DNA from: JAQVSH01 sp964349835
Lineage (GTDB): Bacteria > Bacteroidota > Bacteroidia > Bacteroidales > UBA4181
DNA: 29,558 nt
Assembly (NCBI GenBank): GCA_964349835.1
Contig: CAYGID010000024.1
Location: forward strand, 1-29,558
Reading direction: 5' to 3'
Shown: positions 1 through 7,795 of the stretch, in pieces
How positions within the stretch are numbered: the stretch's first letter is position 1
Layout: the number at the start of each line of letters is the position of its first letter
The notes under the pieces: generated by a model
The model's database searches: none
What the model saw: the letters and a program-made list of their open reading frames with translations, nothing else
Told to the model about the DNA's origin: nothing
Position numbers and translations under genes: made by a program

Positions 1-294
1 ACCACCTATGCCCAAATGCATCTCGTAAACCATAACGGCTATGTTGTAGATACACCGGGGATAAAAGGATTTGGTATGGTTCATATGGAAAGGGAGGAGA
101 TCTACCATTTTTTTCCCGAAATCTTCTCTGTGTCCGAAGGGTGTCAATTCCACAATTGTCTTCATCTTACCGAGCCTCACTGCGCGGTTCGGCGTGCTGT
201 AAACGAAGGCATAATAGCCTTATCGCGCTACAACAGCTATCTGGGAATCATGGAGGAGTTTAACGAGGGAAAATATCGCTCAGCGGGCTACTAA
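1..294 (+). CDS. rsgA: Small ribosomal subunit biogenesis GTPase RsgA (3' fragment)
   Basis: This is the C-terminal part of the circularly permuted GTPase that helps late maturation of the 30S subunit. The reading frame is open from base 1, so the gene begins upstream of the window; the internal ATG at 16 is not its start. The G3 motif DTPG lies within VDTPGIKGFG. It is followed by the family's zinc-binding pattern C-x4-C-x-H-x5-C (CQFHNCLHLTEPHC) and the usual tail ending near SRYNSYL. The TAA stop overlaps the stop of the convergent polyprenyl synthase gene in the tetranucleotide CTAA at 291-294. The G1 P-loop and OB-fold domain are outside the window. Identity is secure from the zinc signature and G3 motif together. 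Confidence 0.93.
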   Translation, partial: TTYAQMHLVNHNGYVVDTPGIKGFGMVHMEREEIYHFFPEIFSVSEGCQFHNCLHLTEPHCAVRRAVNEGIIALSRYNSYLGIMEEFNEGKYRSAGY

Positions 295-1262
295 CTGTTG
301 CGACTGGCAATGAAGAGGGTAAGGTGCCGCAATGCCTCTCGGGCTTCGGATGGTGGCATTTTGTCTAAAAGTGAGAGTGCGCGTTCCTGGTATCCGGCCA
401 TCACCTCTTCGGCGTAGGCAATTCCCCCCTCCGCGTCTACCAGTTCCCAGGCTTCTTTCACAGCATCGGGGTGGTTTTCGCGGATCTGCGAGAGAAGCGA
501 ACTCCTAATGGATTCATCGGTTCGCGAAAGGGCGTAAATAAGAGGAAGGGTTATTTTTTTTTCGCGGATGTCGTTGCCGGTGGGTTTCCCTATATCGCCT
601 TTGGGCTGAAAGTCGAAGATGTCGTCGCGAATCTGGAATGCCATGCCCAGACACTCTCCAAAGAGGCGGAGATCTGCGGTTTGGTTTTCATTGGCGTTTG
701 CGGCAATAGCTCCGTTTTCGGCACAATTGGCAAAGAGTGTAGCGGTTTTTTTTCGGATGATTTCGAAGTAGAGGGGTTCCGTCATAGTGAGGTGTTGAGA
801 AGCCTCCTCCTGAAGCATTTCTCCCTCAATCAACTCCTGCACCGACCGGCAGCCGTTGCCCAGCAGATCGTAAGATCCGGTGTCGACGGCAAGGCTCAAC
901 CCTTTCGACAAGAGAAAATCGCCTGCCAAAACTGCCGATTTGTTACCCCAAAGGGTGTGAAGAGAGGGGATACCCCGTCGCTCATCGGCCTCATCTACGA
1001 TATCATCGTGAATCAGTGTGGCGTTGTGAAGCAACTCAATAAGTGCAGCGCCTATATAAGCCCTCTCGGTAACAGGTCCAAATAGCCTGGCCGAAAGCAG
1101 CACAAGCAGAGGACGAATCTGTTTCCCCTTCTGAATCAGAATTTGCGCCGTAATATTGCTCAGGTGTCCCACCTTGCTCCGGAGAATCTCCGAATATCGG
1201 GCATCGAAAATGGCCAGTTCCTGTACTACCGGCCTGCGAATATGTTCTAATTCCTGTTGCAT
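291..1262 (-). CDS. Long-chain all-trans polyprenyl diphosphate synthase (octaprenyl-type)
   Basis: A 323-residue trans-isoprenyl diphosphate synthase that condenses isopentenyl diphosphate onto an allylic diphosphate, probably making the side chain of menaquinone. The substrate-binding KQIRP is at about 47-51. The first aspartate-rich motif is DDIVD (86-90, followed by EADERRG) and the second is DDIFD (214-218). Residues just before the first motif are small (NATLIH), as in long-chain rather than farnesyl synthases; this chain-length reading is inference. The length is usual for IspB/HepT-type enzymes. It is the last gene of the minus-strand cluster that contains thyA. Its ATG lies 61 bases after a stop codon that may end a mostly missing folA. 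Exact product length cannot be fixed from sequence alone, so no symbol is given. Confidence 0.9.
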   Translation of the reverse strand: MQQELEHIRRPVVQELAIFDARYSEILRSKVGHLSNITAQILIQKGKQIRPLLVLLSARLFGPVTERAYIGAALIELLHNATLIHDDIVDEADERRGIPSLHTLWGNKSAVLAGDFLLSKGLSLAVDTGSYDLLGNGCRSVQELIEGEMLQEEASQHLTMTEPLYFEIIRKKTATLFANCAENGAIAANANENQTADLRLFGECLGMAFQIRDDIFDFQPKGDIGKPTGNDIREKKITLPLIYALSRTDESIRSSLLSQIRENHPDAVKEAWELVDAEGGIAYAEEVMAGYQERALSLLDKMPPSEAREALRHLTLFIASRNS

Positions 1263-1323
1263 GGGCTGAATAAACGCACAAAAATAACAAAAGCGGCATT
1301 AGTAAGAGGGGCAAACCCCCTTT

Positions 1324-1347
1324 TTATCGGCGTCGGTACACAGCAAA
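1324..1347 (-). CDS. Possible last codons of a dihydrofolate reductase lost in the assembly gap
   Basis: Immediately after the N block, read on the minus strand, one frame gives FAVYRRR followed by TAA (1326-1324). Dihydrofolate reductases of Bacteroidota commonly end in a strand of this kind (F-x-x-Y-x-R/K). folA is often placed directly downstream of thyA in this group. None of the three frames here resembles the thymidylate synthase C-terminus, so the residues are unlikely to belong to thyA. Only seven codons are visible, so the call rests on context plus a short tail motif. Confidence 0.35.
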   Translation of the reverse strand, partial: FAVYRRR

Positions 1348-1447
1348 NNNNNNNNNNNNNNNNNNNNNNNNNNNNNNNNNNNNNNNNNNNNNNNNNNNNN
1401 NNNNNNNNNNNNNNNNNNNNNNNNNNNNNNNNNNNNNNNNNNNNNNN
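1348..1447. other. Assembly gap of exactly 100 N
   Basis: One hundred consecutive undetermined bases. Exactly 100 N is the convention for a gap of unknown length, so the true distance may be much larger. The gap removes the C-terminal part of thyA and probably most of a neighbouring gene. Any open frame drawn across it is artificial. Confidence 0.98.
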
Positions 1448-2098
1448 CCTGCACTGTTCAATGTGGTTGTTGTAGATATGCGCATCGCCCAGTGTGTGGA
1501 TAAACTCACCCGGCTCCAGGTTACACTCTCTTGCCACCATGTGGGTTAAAAGGGCATAGGAGGCAATATTGAAGGGAACCCCGAGAAAGACATCGCAACT
1601 TCGCTGATAGAGCTGACAGGAGAGTTTGTTGCCTGCCACGTAAAACTGGAAGAGCAGGTGGCAGGGGGGTAGGGCCATGGTATCGATTTCGGCAACATTC
1701 CATGCACTTACAATGTGACGTCGAGAATCGGGATTGCTCTTCAGATCGCTCAGGAGCCTTGAGATTTGATCGATATGCCTGCCGTCGGGAGTGGGCCAGG
1801 CTCTCCACTGTGCTCCGTATACCGGACCCAGATTCCCTTCGGGATCGGCCCATTCATCCCAGATGGTAACCTGGTTTTCGCGGAGGTATCCGATATTCGT
1901 GTTGCCCTTAAGAAACCAGAGTAGTTCGTGAAAGATAGAGCGAGTATGAAGTTTTTTGGTAGTCATCAGCGGAAAACCCTCCGAAAGGTCGAAACGCATC
2001 TGATAGCCGAAAACACTCAGGGTGCCTGTGCCGGTTCTGTCGTTTTTAGCGGTTCCCTTCGCGAGAATATGTTCAAGAAGTGTGAGATAGGGCTGCAT
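1448..2098 (-). CDS. thyA: Thymidylate synthase (C-terminus lost in assembly gap)
   Basis: Converts dUMP to dTMP using methylenetetrahydrofolate. The first 217 residues are present. They include RTGTGT (21-26) near the dUMP phosphate site, the arginine pair SRRH (about 125-128), the catalytic cysteine C146 in ALPPCHLLFQFYV at the same position as in E. coli, QRSCDVFLGVPFN, and GDAHIYNNHIEQ just before the gap. Bacterial ThyA is usually about 264 residues, so about 47 residues plus the stop (roughly 144 bases) are missing. That is more than the 100 N shown, which implies a gap longer than drawn. The ATG at 2098 is 35 bases after the stop of the upstream HhH protein gene, suggesting cotranscription. 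Classical folate-dependent family, not ThyX. Confidence 0.95.
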
Positions 2099-2133
2099 AC
2101 AGTGCTCGATTTCGAATGGGTAAACTTACGGAA

Positions 2134-4203
2134 TTAACTCGAATTGCCCAATCTTAGGGAGATTTCAAGATCCGTCTTGCCTCTCCCTTCCCATCTTGTG
2201 GCTCCCGACCCGGTGGTTCGTACGGTATCGTAAAACCAGTGGCTTGCTTTGAGATGAATTCGTATCACTCGACATGGCCTCCACTCCAACCAGATTCCGG
2301 CTTGGGATCCTCTTGCCGAACAGGCCGTGGTTACGGAGTTGTTCCCGGCCGCCCGTTGGATTACATAGAAGGGCTCCATCCCTTTGTCGGAGGTCACCCT
2401 GCTCACCCAAAGTTCGGCCTTCATCCGGGCCTTTTCGCCCGACCAGCGTAAGGCACCGAAGAGTAGCGCTCCCTTCACCCTATTTCCGATTTGGGTTTGT
2501 TGCGCTCCTTTTGTCTCTCCTTTAATCGAAAATCCTGGTTTGACAGGCCAAAGTGCTGAGAATTTCAGACTTTGCACGATTTCGGGTTCGGGGCTCATTG
2601 CGGTTGCGTTTGGCAGGATTGCGTTAACCTCTTTCATTTTTTGACGGTACTCGATTCGGAGAAGGCCGCCCTCTTTATCCTTGTGTTCCAGCCGCACACC
2701 CATCGCATAGCCTTGAGTAGGGCCATTTGCTCTGTATTTTGCATAGCCGGAGTAAAAGATATCGGCATACCCCGATAGAATGGTGGTGCGTGTAAGCGAT
2801 TTGGAAAGATGAACAAAGTAGCCCTCTTCGTTTGCGTTTCTGCTTGCCTGACCAAATCCCCTGCCCAGAGGTGCAGCGTAGAATCGGTTGTAAAATCGGT
2901 AGGAGAGTCCGACTGAGATTCCTGCGGGTACTTTTGCCTGCACTCCCGCCAGGAGGGCATCTCCCTTGTTGTTGTACCGAGCCCATTCGCCATAGATTTG
3001 TACCTTAGGCATTTTGAGCCGAAAACTGGCGCCATAGTTTTCATGCAGAGCGCCTCGAACGGTTCCTGCTGAAAACCAAGTTGTTTTCGATACAACCGGA
3101 AGGCTGTATCGGAGGGTGGCATACTGCAGGTCAAATTCCAGGATGCGGCCCGAATAGCCTCCCCGAGCCCCGATTCCGGCCATCGAAATATTCTCTCGCC
3201 TCATCCGCTCGGTTTCCGTGCGGTGCAGCCCTTCGGTTGGCAGCGAGCGGATTACCCTATTTCCGTTCGAGGCAGTATCTTCTTCTACGATGGCGTCGGC
3301 TCTTTTTGCCGATCCATAGAGCTCGCCGCTCCAGCGCCCCTGTTCCAGCCTTAGGGCAACGCCTCTTTCGAAACCACTTTCGTTGTTGCCGGTATGCGGC
3401 GAAATGCCCCTTCCTGGTTTGGCTCCTTCGTTAACGAAGCCCGCTTTGTAAAACCCAAACCCCTGCCCATGGATTAAACCGTAGCCTGACCGGATTTTGA
3501 AATCGCCGATGAGCAACTGCGACAACTGGGGTAAAATCTTCTCCAGAGGCCGCTCCAACAGAAGATAGCCCGAGAGGTAGTCGTAGCCCCAAAAGGTTCC
3601 GTTTTTCCAGAGGGGTTCGCCGGCATCTTTTTCGACCGTTATGCCCAGCCTTGCTTTCTCGGGAAAGCGAAGGTCAGCTCTGGCTCTTTGCCGAATCGGA
3701 CCTCCTGCAAACCGGCTTTTCGATTGCGCGCTGTACCCCCTTTCGTAGGGGAGAGTCAGCCGCAGGCTGCTGCGGGCATCCCAGGTAAACTCTTTGGCCG
3801 CTTGCCTCCAGCTTGTGCTCTGACTTCGGCCAAAAGAGAGGTAAGGAGCCAGTAGGTTGGCAAGCTCCTCCGAAAATCCCTCGACCGTTGCCAGTTCGGC
3901 TCTATTGACAGGAGCTCCGAATTGCTGTATGTACAGGAGCAACTGCTCTGCCCGGAGGGGGTCGAGGAAGGGAAGATCCGCAAGTGATGCCGGGGTGGCT
4001 TTGTGCAGTCGAATTGGCTGGATTCGAAGCTGTTCCAGTTCTTCGATTATCTCGCCCGAAAGATTTTCGGAGAGATCCGATTGCTCGGCCAACTCCTCCA
4101 GGAGCGAAGCGTCATCACTATCCACAATCTGAGCATGAGCCTGCCCGAGGGAGCCTAAGAAGGCAATCAGAATCGCCAGTTGCGTGCATTTTTGTATCGT
4201 CAT
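2134..4203 (-). CDS. Exported helix-hairpin-helix protein with putative outer-membrane beta-barrel
   Basis: 689 residues, function unknown. Residues 1-24 form a signal peptide with likely cleavage after AHA. Next comes an acidic helical stretch rich in Leu and Glu (about 28-60). A ComEA-like helix-hairpin-helix region follows (about 62-128): ATPASLADLPFL, a helix ending YIQQFG, then ELATVEGF and a final helix ending LLAPYL. The remaining 550 residues alternate aromatic/hydrophobic and polar residues, rich in Gly, Tyr and Arg, as in beta-barrels. Similar HhH-plus-long-tail proteins are widespread in Bacteroidota and are often annotated 'ComEA family' or hypothetical. The signal peptide argues against a cytoplasmic DNA-repair role. 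DNA binding at the envelope or a structural role are both possible. It is the promoter-proximal gene upstream of thyA. Confidence 0.75.
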   Translation of the reverse strand: MTIQKCTQLAILIAFLGSLGQAHAQIVDSDDASLLEELAEQSDLSENLSGEIIEELEQLRIQPIRLHKATPASLADLPFLDPLRAEQLLLYIQQFGAPVNRAELATVEGFSEELANLLAPYLSFGRSQSTSWRQAAKEFTWDARSSLRLTLPYERGYSAQSKSRFAGGPIRQRARADLRFPEKARLGITVEKDAGEPLWKNGTFWGYDYLSGYLLLERPLEKILPQLSQLLIGDFKIRSGYGLIHGQGFGFYKAGFVNEGAKPGRGISPHTGNNESGFERGVALRLEQGRWSGELYGSAKRADAIVEEDTASNGNRVIRSLPTEGLHRTETERMRRENISMAGIGARGGYSGRILEFDLQYATLRYSLPVVSKTTWFSAGTVRGALHENYGASFRLKMPKVQIYGEWARYNNKGDALLAGVQAKVPAGISVGLSYRFYNRFYAAPLGRGFGQASRNANEEGYFVHLSKSLTRTTILSGYADIFYSGYAKYRANGPTQGYAMGVRLEHKDKEGGLLRIEYRQKMKEVNAILPNATAMSPEPEIVQSLKFSALWPVKPGFSIKGETKGAQQTQIGNRVKGALLFGALRWSGEKARMKAELWVSRVTSDKGMEPFYVIQRAAGNNSVTTACSARGSQAGIWLEWRPCRVIRIHLKASHWFYDTVRTTGSGATRWEGRGKTDLEISLRLGNSS

Positions 4204-4269
4204 TTTTTATTGCGAATCTGGCTTTATTTGCAATAAGTATCAAAAACGGACGAGTCTTAAAATAGGCCG

Positions 4270-4300
4270 CAAAAGTTATAGATTGTTCTTCTCGCGCAAA
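4270..4300 (-). promoter_or_regulatory. Promoter of the HhH/thyA cluster
   Basis: Reading the minus strand, TTTG (4300-4297) is followed after 19 bases by AACTTTTG (4277-4270). The second differs from the Bacteroidota -7 consensus TAnnTTTG only in its first base, and the spacing is typical. Transcription would start near 4263, about 60 bases before the ATG at 4203. Confidence 0.5.
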
Positions 4301-4321
4301 GGAAGAAAAGGAAATAGTTCG

Positions 4322-4329
4322 TAACTTTG
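4322..4329 (+). promoter_or_regulatory. -7 box of pgk promoter
   Basis: TAACTTTG matches TAnnTTTG exactly. Transcription would begin near 4336, which excludes the upstream in-frame TTG at 4327 as a start and favours the ATG at 4363. No good -33 TTTG is seen at the usual distance. Confidence 0.6.
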
Positions 4330-4362
4330 CACCCAAATTCCAAACTAATAATTCAGAAAATG

Positions 4363-5628
4363 ATGCAAATGATTGACAATTTCAATTTCGCCGGCAAGCG
4401 TGCATTGGTTCGGGTCGATTTTAATGTTCCTCTTAATAAGGAGACCCTTGAGGTTAGCGACGACAACAGGATTCGGGGAGCTCTGCCCACGATAAGGAAA
4501 ATTTTGAACGATGGCGGTTCGGTTATTCTGATGAGCCATATGGGGCGTCCCAAAAAGGGGTATGAACCCAAAATTTCGCTCAAAAATGTCATTCCGTCTC
4601 TTTCGGCGCATCTCGGCGGAAAAGAGATATTGTTTGCTTCCGACTGTATGGGCGAAGAGGCCAAGAAGTTCGCTGCCGGTCTGCAGCCGGGTCAGGTGCT
4701 TCTGTTAGAGAATTTGCGAATTTACGAAGAGGAAGAGGGAAAGCCTCGTTTGCCTGAAACGGCTACCGAGGAGGAGATCAAAGCTGCCAAGGCCGTTGTA
4801 AAGCAGAAGCAGAAAGCTTTTACGGCTCAGTTGGCCTCGTATGGCGATGTGTATGTGAACGACGCTTTTGGTACCGCCCATCGCGCTCATGCATCAACAG
4901 CCCTTGTAGCCGACCATTTTTCGACCGAAAACAAGATGTTTGGCTTCCTGATTAATAGCGAACTGAAAGCCATGGATTTGGTGCTGAACCAGGCCAAATC
5001 TCCCTTCACTGCTATTATGGGCGGGGCAAAGGTGTCCGACAAGATTCTGATTATTGAGAACTTGCTGAACCGTGCACAAAACCTGATTATCGGCGGTGGC
5101 ATGACCTATACCTTTGTCAAGGCAATGGGTGGGAACATTGGCAATTCACTTTGTGAAACCGACAAGCTCGACCTCGCACTCAGCATCCTCGAAAAGGCCA
5201 AAGAAAAAGGGGTGAATATCTATCTTCCTATCGATGCGGTCAATGCCGATAAATTCGATGCGGCTGCCAACACTTGCATTACTAAGGTGTCTGAAACCCC
5301 CGACGGTTGGATGGGTCTCGATATTGCCGATCAGTCTATTGAGCTCTTTAGCAAAGTCGTTTCTGAGTCGAAGACGGTTCTCTGGAACGGCCCCATGGGT
5401 GTTTTCGAAATGGAGAAATTCTCGAAGGGAACCTCTGCCATCGCTCATGCCGTGGCTACAGCTACTGCGAAGGGAGCCTTCTCTCTTATAGGGGGTGGCG
5501 ACTCAGTGGCTGCCATCAATAAGAACAACCTTGCCGACAAGGTCAGCTATGTGTCGACCGGTGGCGGTGCGATGCTCGAATATATGGAAGGGAAAGAACT
5601 TCCCGGTATTAAGGCTATTCGCGGTTAA
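4363..5628 (+). CDS. pgk: Phosphoglycerate kinase
   Basis: Glycolytic enzyme that transfers phosphate from 1,3-bisphosphoglycerate to ADP. From the ATG at 4363 the protein has 421 residues and starts MQMIDNFNFAGKR, closely matching the N-terminus I know for Bacteroides PGK. An open frame can be extended to a TTG at 4327, but that codon lies inside the -7 promoter box. Signature VRVDFNVP is at about 16-23. Substrate-binding SHMGRPK and the NDAFGTAHRAHAS segment follow, then WNGPMGVFE and the nucleotide-binding GGGDSVAA and STGGGAMLE near the C-terminus. It has its own promoter, a single-gene transcript is likely, and it is closed by a very long hairpin at 5633-5706. Confidence 0.97.
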   Translation: MQMIDNFNFAGKRALVRVDFNVPLNKETLEVSDDNRIRGALPTIRKILNDGGSVILMSHMGRPKKGYEPKISLKNVIPSLSAHLGGKEILFASDCMGEEAKKFAAGLQPGQVLLLENLRIYEEEEGKPRLPETATEEEIKAAKAVVKQKQKAFTAQLASYGDVYVNDAFGTAHRAHASTALVADHFSTENKMFGFLINSELKAMDLVLNQAKSPFTAIMGGAKVSDKILIIENLLNRAQNLIIGGGMTYTFVKAMGGNIGNSLCETDKLDLALSILEKAKEKGVNIYLPIDAVNADKFDAAANTCITKVSETPDGWMGLDIADQSIELFSKVVSESKTVLWNGPMGVFEMEKFSKGTSAIAHAVATATAKGAFSLIGGGDSVAAINKNNLADKVSYVSTGGGAMLEYMEGKELPGIKAIRG

Positions 5629-5632
5629 ATCC

Positions 5633-5706
5633 CGGTATATATAAAAGAGAGAGGGTGTCTCAAAGCGACTGGCTTGTGAGACACCCTCTCTCTTTTATAT
5701 ATACCG
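5633..5706. terminator. Perfect 30-bp inverted repeat, bidirectional terminator between pgk and serS
   Basis: Bases 5633-5662 are the exact reverse complement of 5677-5706. The 14-base loop contains a further 4-bp stem (AAGC 5663-5666, GCTT 5672-5675). The outer part of each arm carries TCTCTTTTATATATA, so a T-rich tail follows a GC-richer core (GAGGGTGTCTCA) on both strands. It lies 4 bases after the pgk stop and 32 bases beyond the serS stop, where a shared terminator for two convergent genes is expected. Thirty perfect base pairs is much longer than an ordinary intrinsic terminator. Confidence 0.85.
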
Positions 5707-5738
5707 TTTGGATGAGGGGTTTACGGAGAGGCAGCCTT

Positions 5739-7013
5739 TTAGTCGATAAAATCGAATTTGGTGTAGGGAATAAGAGCCTTTGGAATACGGATTCCTTCGG
5801 GTGTCTGGTTATTCTCGAGCAGGGCCGCAACCACGCGGGGAAGCGCGAGAGCACTCCCGTTGAGGGTGTGAGCCAGAAGGGTTCTCTTTTCGCCCTCCTC
5901 CTTGTAACGGAGTTTAAGTCGGTTGGCCTGAAACGATTCGAAGTTCGACACCGAGCTGATTTCGAGCCATCTCTTCTGGGCTTCGGAATAGACCTCAAAG
6001 TCGTAGGTCATGGCCGAAGTGAAACTCATGTCGCCTCCACACAGCCTTAAAATTCGGTATGGCAGCTCCAGTTTGCATACCAGGCTCTCAACATAGGCAA
6101 CCATCTCCTCTAGCGCGTTATAGGATCGGTCGGGGTGTTCAATGCGCACAATTTCCACCTTGTCGAATTGGTGCAGGCGGTTCAGACCCCGCACATCTTT
6201 TCCGTACGACCCGGCCTCTCTGCGAAAACAGGGGGTGTAGGCGGTGAGTTTTACAGGGAAGTCGGATGCGTTCAGAATGACATCGCGGTAGATATTGGTA
6301 ACTGGCACTTCGGCTGTGGGAATCAGATAGAAGTTGTCGATGCCTACGTGGTACATCTGTCCCTCCTTATCGGGGAGTTGTCCGGTTCCGAAGCCGCTCT
6401 GCTCGTTCACCATAATGGGAGGTTGTACTTCGTTATAGCCCGCTTCGGCTCCGCAATCAAGGAAAAAGTTGATGAGTGCACGTTGTAACTGCGCTCCTTT
6501 CCCCTTATATACGGGAAAGCCGGCCCCCGTCAGTTTAACACCCAGTTCAAAATCGATGATGTTATATTTTTTTGCCAAATCCCAGTGAGGGAGGGCATCG
6601 GCAGGGAGCTCGCGCAGTTCTCCGCCGCTGCGAACAATTAGGTTGTCTTCGGCATGCCGGCCAGCGGGAACCAGGCTGTAGGGCAGGTTAGGAATGGTAA
6701 CCAAAAGGTTTCGAAGGGTCTCCTCGGCTTCGGACTGTTGCTGAGCCAAACTTTTTACCTCCTCCTTTAGTTCGGCGGTACGCCTTTTTGCCTCCCCGGC
6801 TTGCAATGCCTGACCCGACTTCATCATTTGCCCTATTTCGCGGGCTAAGGCGTTCAGTTCATTTTGCAGGGTGTCGGATCGCACTTGTAGTTGCTTCCGG
6901 TTTTTATCGGCTTCCAGAACCTGGTGTACAATGGTTCTCCCGTCGAAATTTTTCACAGCAAGTCTTGCAATTACCTCTTCGGTGTTTTCTTCTAGAAACT
7001 TAACCGTTAGCAT
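5739..7013 (-). CDS. serS: Seryl-tRNA synthetase
   Basis: Class II synthetase charging tRNA-Ser (and tRNA-Sec where present); 424 residues, usual length. The N-terminal arm (about 30-105) is a long antiparallel coiled coil rich in Glu, Lys and Gln that contacts the tRNA variable arm. The catalytic core has TAEVPVTN, motif 2 (FRREAGSYGKDVRGL followed by HQFDKVEI) and motif 3 (LNGSALALPR near the C-terminus). The ATG at 7013 gives MLTVKFLEENTEEV, a normal SerRS start. It is convergent with pgk. The terminator of rpmA at 7041-7077 lies upstream, so serS is probably expressed from a promoter in the short 7014-7040 region; I see no convincing -7 box there. Confidence 0.97.
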   Translation of the reverse strand: MLTVKFLEENTEEVIARLAVKNFDGRTIVHQVLEADKNRKQLQVRSDTLQNELNALAREIGQMMKSGQALQAGEAKRRTAELKEEVKSLAQQQSEAEETLRNLLVTIPNLPYSLVPAGRHAEDNLIVRSGGELRELPADALPHWDLAKKYNIIDFELGVKLTGAGFPVYKGKGAQLQRALINFFLDCGAEAGYNEVQPPIMVNEQSGFGTGQLPDKEGQMYHVGIDNFYLIPTAEVPVTNIYRDVILNASDFPVKLTAYTPCFRREAGSYGKDVRGLNRLHQFDKVEIVRIEHPDRSYNALEEMVAYVESLVCKLELPYRILRLCGGDMSFTSAMTYDFEVYSEAQKRWLEISSVSNFESFQANRLKLRYKEEGEKRTLLAHTLNGSALALPRVVAALLENNQTPEGIRIPKALIPYTKFDFID

Positions 7014-7040
7014 AATGGTAAAATTTAGATGGGTTGAAAC

Positions 7041-7077
7041 AAAAAAACCTCGTGCAAATCGCTGAGATTTCCACGAG
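7041..7077 (-). terminator. Intrinsic terminator after rpmA
   Basis: On the minus strand, arms at 7077-7066 and 7060-7049 pair over 12 bases with one mismatch around a 5-base loop. They are followed directly by a run of seven T (7047-7041). Placed about 30 bases after the rpmA stop, it closes the rplU-rpmA transcript before serS. Confidence 0.85.
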
Positions 7078-7106
7078 ATTTTCCCGTTCGATGAATCAAA
7101 GCGCGG

Positions 7107-7367
7107 TTAGGCTTCGCAAGGGACTACTGATACGTACGACTTGTCGTTTCTCTTTTTCGAAAAGGTGATGACTCCGTCGGTGAGGGCAAAGAGGGTGTGA
7201 TCCCTACCAATCCCAACATTCAGTCCGGGATTGTGCTTTGTGCCCCGTTGGCGAATGATGATGTTGCCGGCCTTGCATGCCTGACCGCCGAATAGTTTCA
7301 CCCCGAGTCGTTTACTCTGAGAGTCTCTACCGTTGCGCGAACTACCGACTCCTTTTTTGTGTGCCAT
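7107..7367 (-). CDS. rpmA: 50S ribosomal protein L27
   Basis: Eighty-six residues with the typical N-terminus MAHKKGVGSSRNGRDS, which reaches toward the peptidyl-transferase centre. The core RLGVKLFGGQ is followed by GNIIIRQRGTK and the C-terminal half ending near GVITF. The start is the mature AHKKG form, so no Firmicutes-like cleavable leader is present. It lies 28 bases downstream of rplU, the standard bacterial pair. It is followed by a strong intrinsic terminator at 7041-7077. Confidence 0.98.
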   Translation of the reverse strand: MAHKKGVGSSRNGRDSQSKRLGVKLFGGQACKAGNIIIRQRGTKHNPGLNVGIGRDHTLFALTDGVITFSKKRNDKSYVSVVPCEA

Positions 7368-7395
7368 GGTTATCTTTTTTTAAAAATTCGCTGAT

Positions 7396-7707
7396 TTATG
7401 CCTTGATTTCTTCAATAAGGATTTGGGTAAAATCCTGACGGTGACCCGTTTGCTTTTGATACCCCTTTCTCCTTTTTTTCTTGAAGATAATTACTTTATC
7501 GCCACGTACATGGCCAAGGATTTTTGCCGCGACAGAAGCACCTTCTACAACAGGCATCCCCACTTTGACGTCTCCGTCAGCGTCGACAAGATAAACCTTG
7601 TCGAACGATACGCTCGCGCCTTCTTCACCTTCAAGACGGTGAACGAAGATCTTACACTCTTTCTCAACTTTGAATTGTTGACCTGCGATTTCTACAATTG
7701 CGTACAT
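7396..7707 (-). CDS. rplU: 50S ribosomal protein L21
   Basis: One hundred and three residues, normal for L21, a 23S-binding protein of the large subunit. It begins MYAIVEIAGQQFKVE, the conserved L21 start. It ends with the basic RNA-binding stretch KKKRRKGYQKQTGHRQ and a short acidic tail. It is the first gene of the rplU-rpmA transcript, with its own well-formed promoter at 7743-7772. The EamA transporter gene lies upstream on the same strand but has a separate promoter. Confidence 0.98.
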   Translation of the reverse strand: MYAIVEIAGQQFKVEKECKIFVHRLEGEEGASVSFDKVYLVDADGDVKVGMPVVEGASVAAKILGHVRGDKVIIFKKKRRKGYQKQTGHRQDFTQILIEEIKA

Positions 7708-7742
7708 TATTATTCAGGGTTTCGATTTCTAACTTGGGAGTG

Positions 7743-7772
7743 CAAAAGTATGATTTTTCGCACAAATACAAA
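7743..7772 (-). promoter_or_regulatory. Promoter of rplU-rpmA
   Basis: On the minus strand TTTG (7772-7769), an 18-base spacer, then TACTTTTG (7750-7743), an exact match to TAnnTTTG. The predicted start of transcription near 7736 leaves a leader of about 30 bases before the rplU ATG at 7707. Confidence 0.75.
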
Positions 7773-7795
7773 AAATTATGAACAAAATAAATAGG

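Noticed and set aside
471..1085. Long plus-strand open frame opposite the polyprenyl synthase gene
   Set aside because: It has no family resemblance and lies wholly antisense to a gene with clear DDxxD motifs.
1247..1323. C-terminal extension of ThyA read across the N block
   Set aside because: The frame is drawn through undetermined bases, and the residues after the gap do not resemble the ThyA C-terminus.
1309..1325. GGGG-CAAA-CCCC followed by T run, a possible plus-strand terminator
   Set aside because: The stem is only four pairs, and no plus-strand gene ends nearby; all genes here are on the minus strand.
4327..4362. N-terminal extension of pgk from a TTG start
   Set aside because: The TTG is part of the -7 box TAACTTTG, so it would not be transcribed, and the ATG at 4363 gives the conserved N-terminus.
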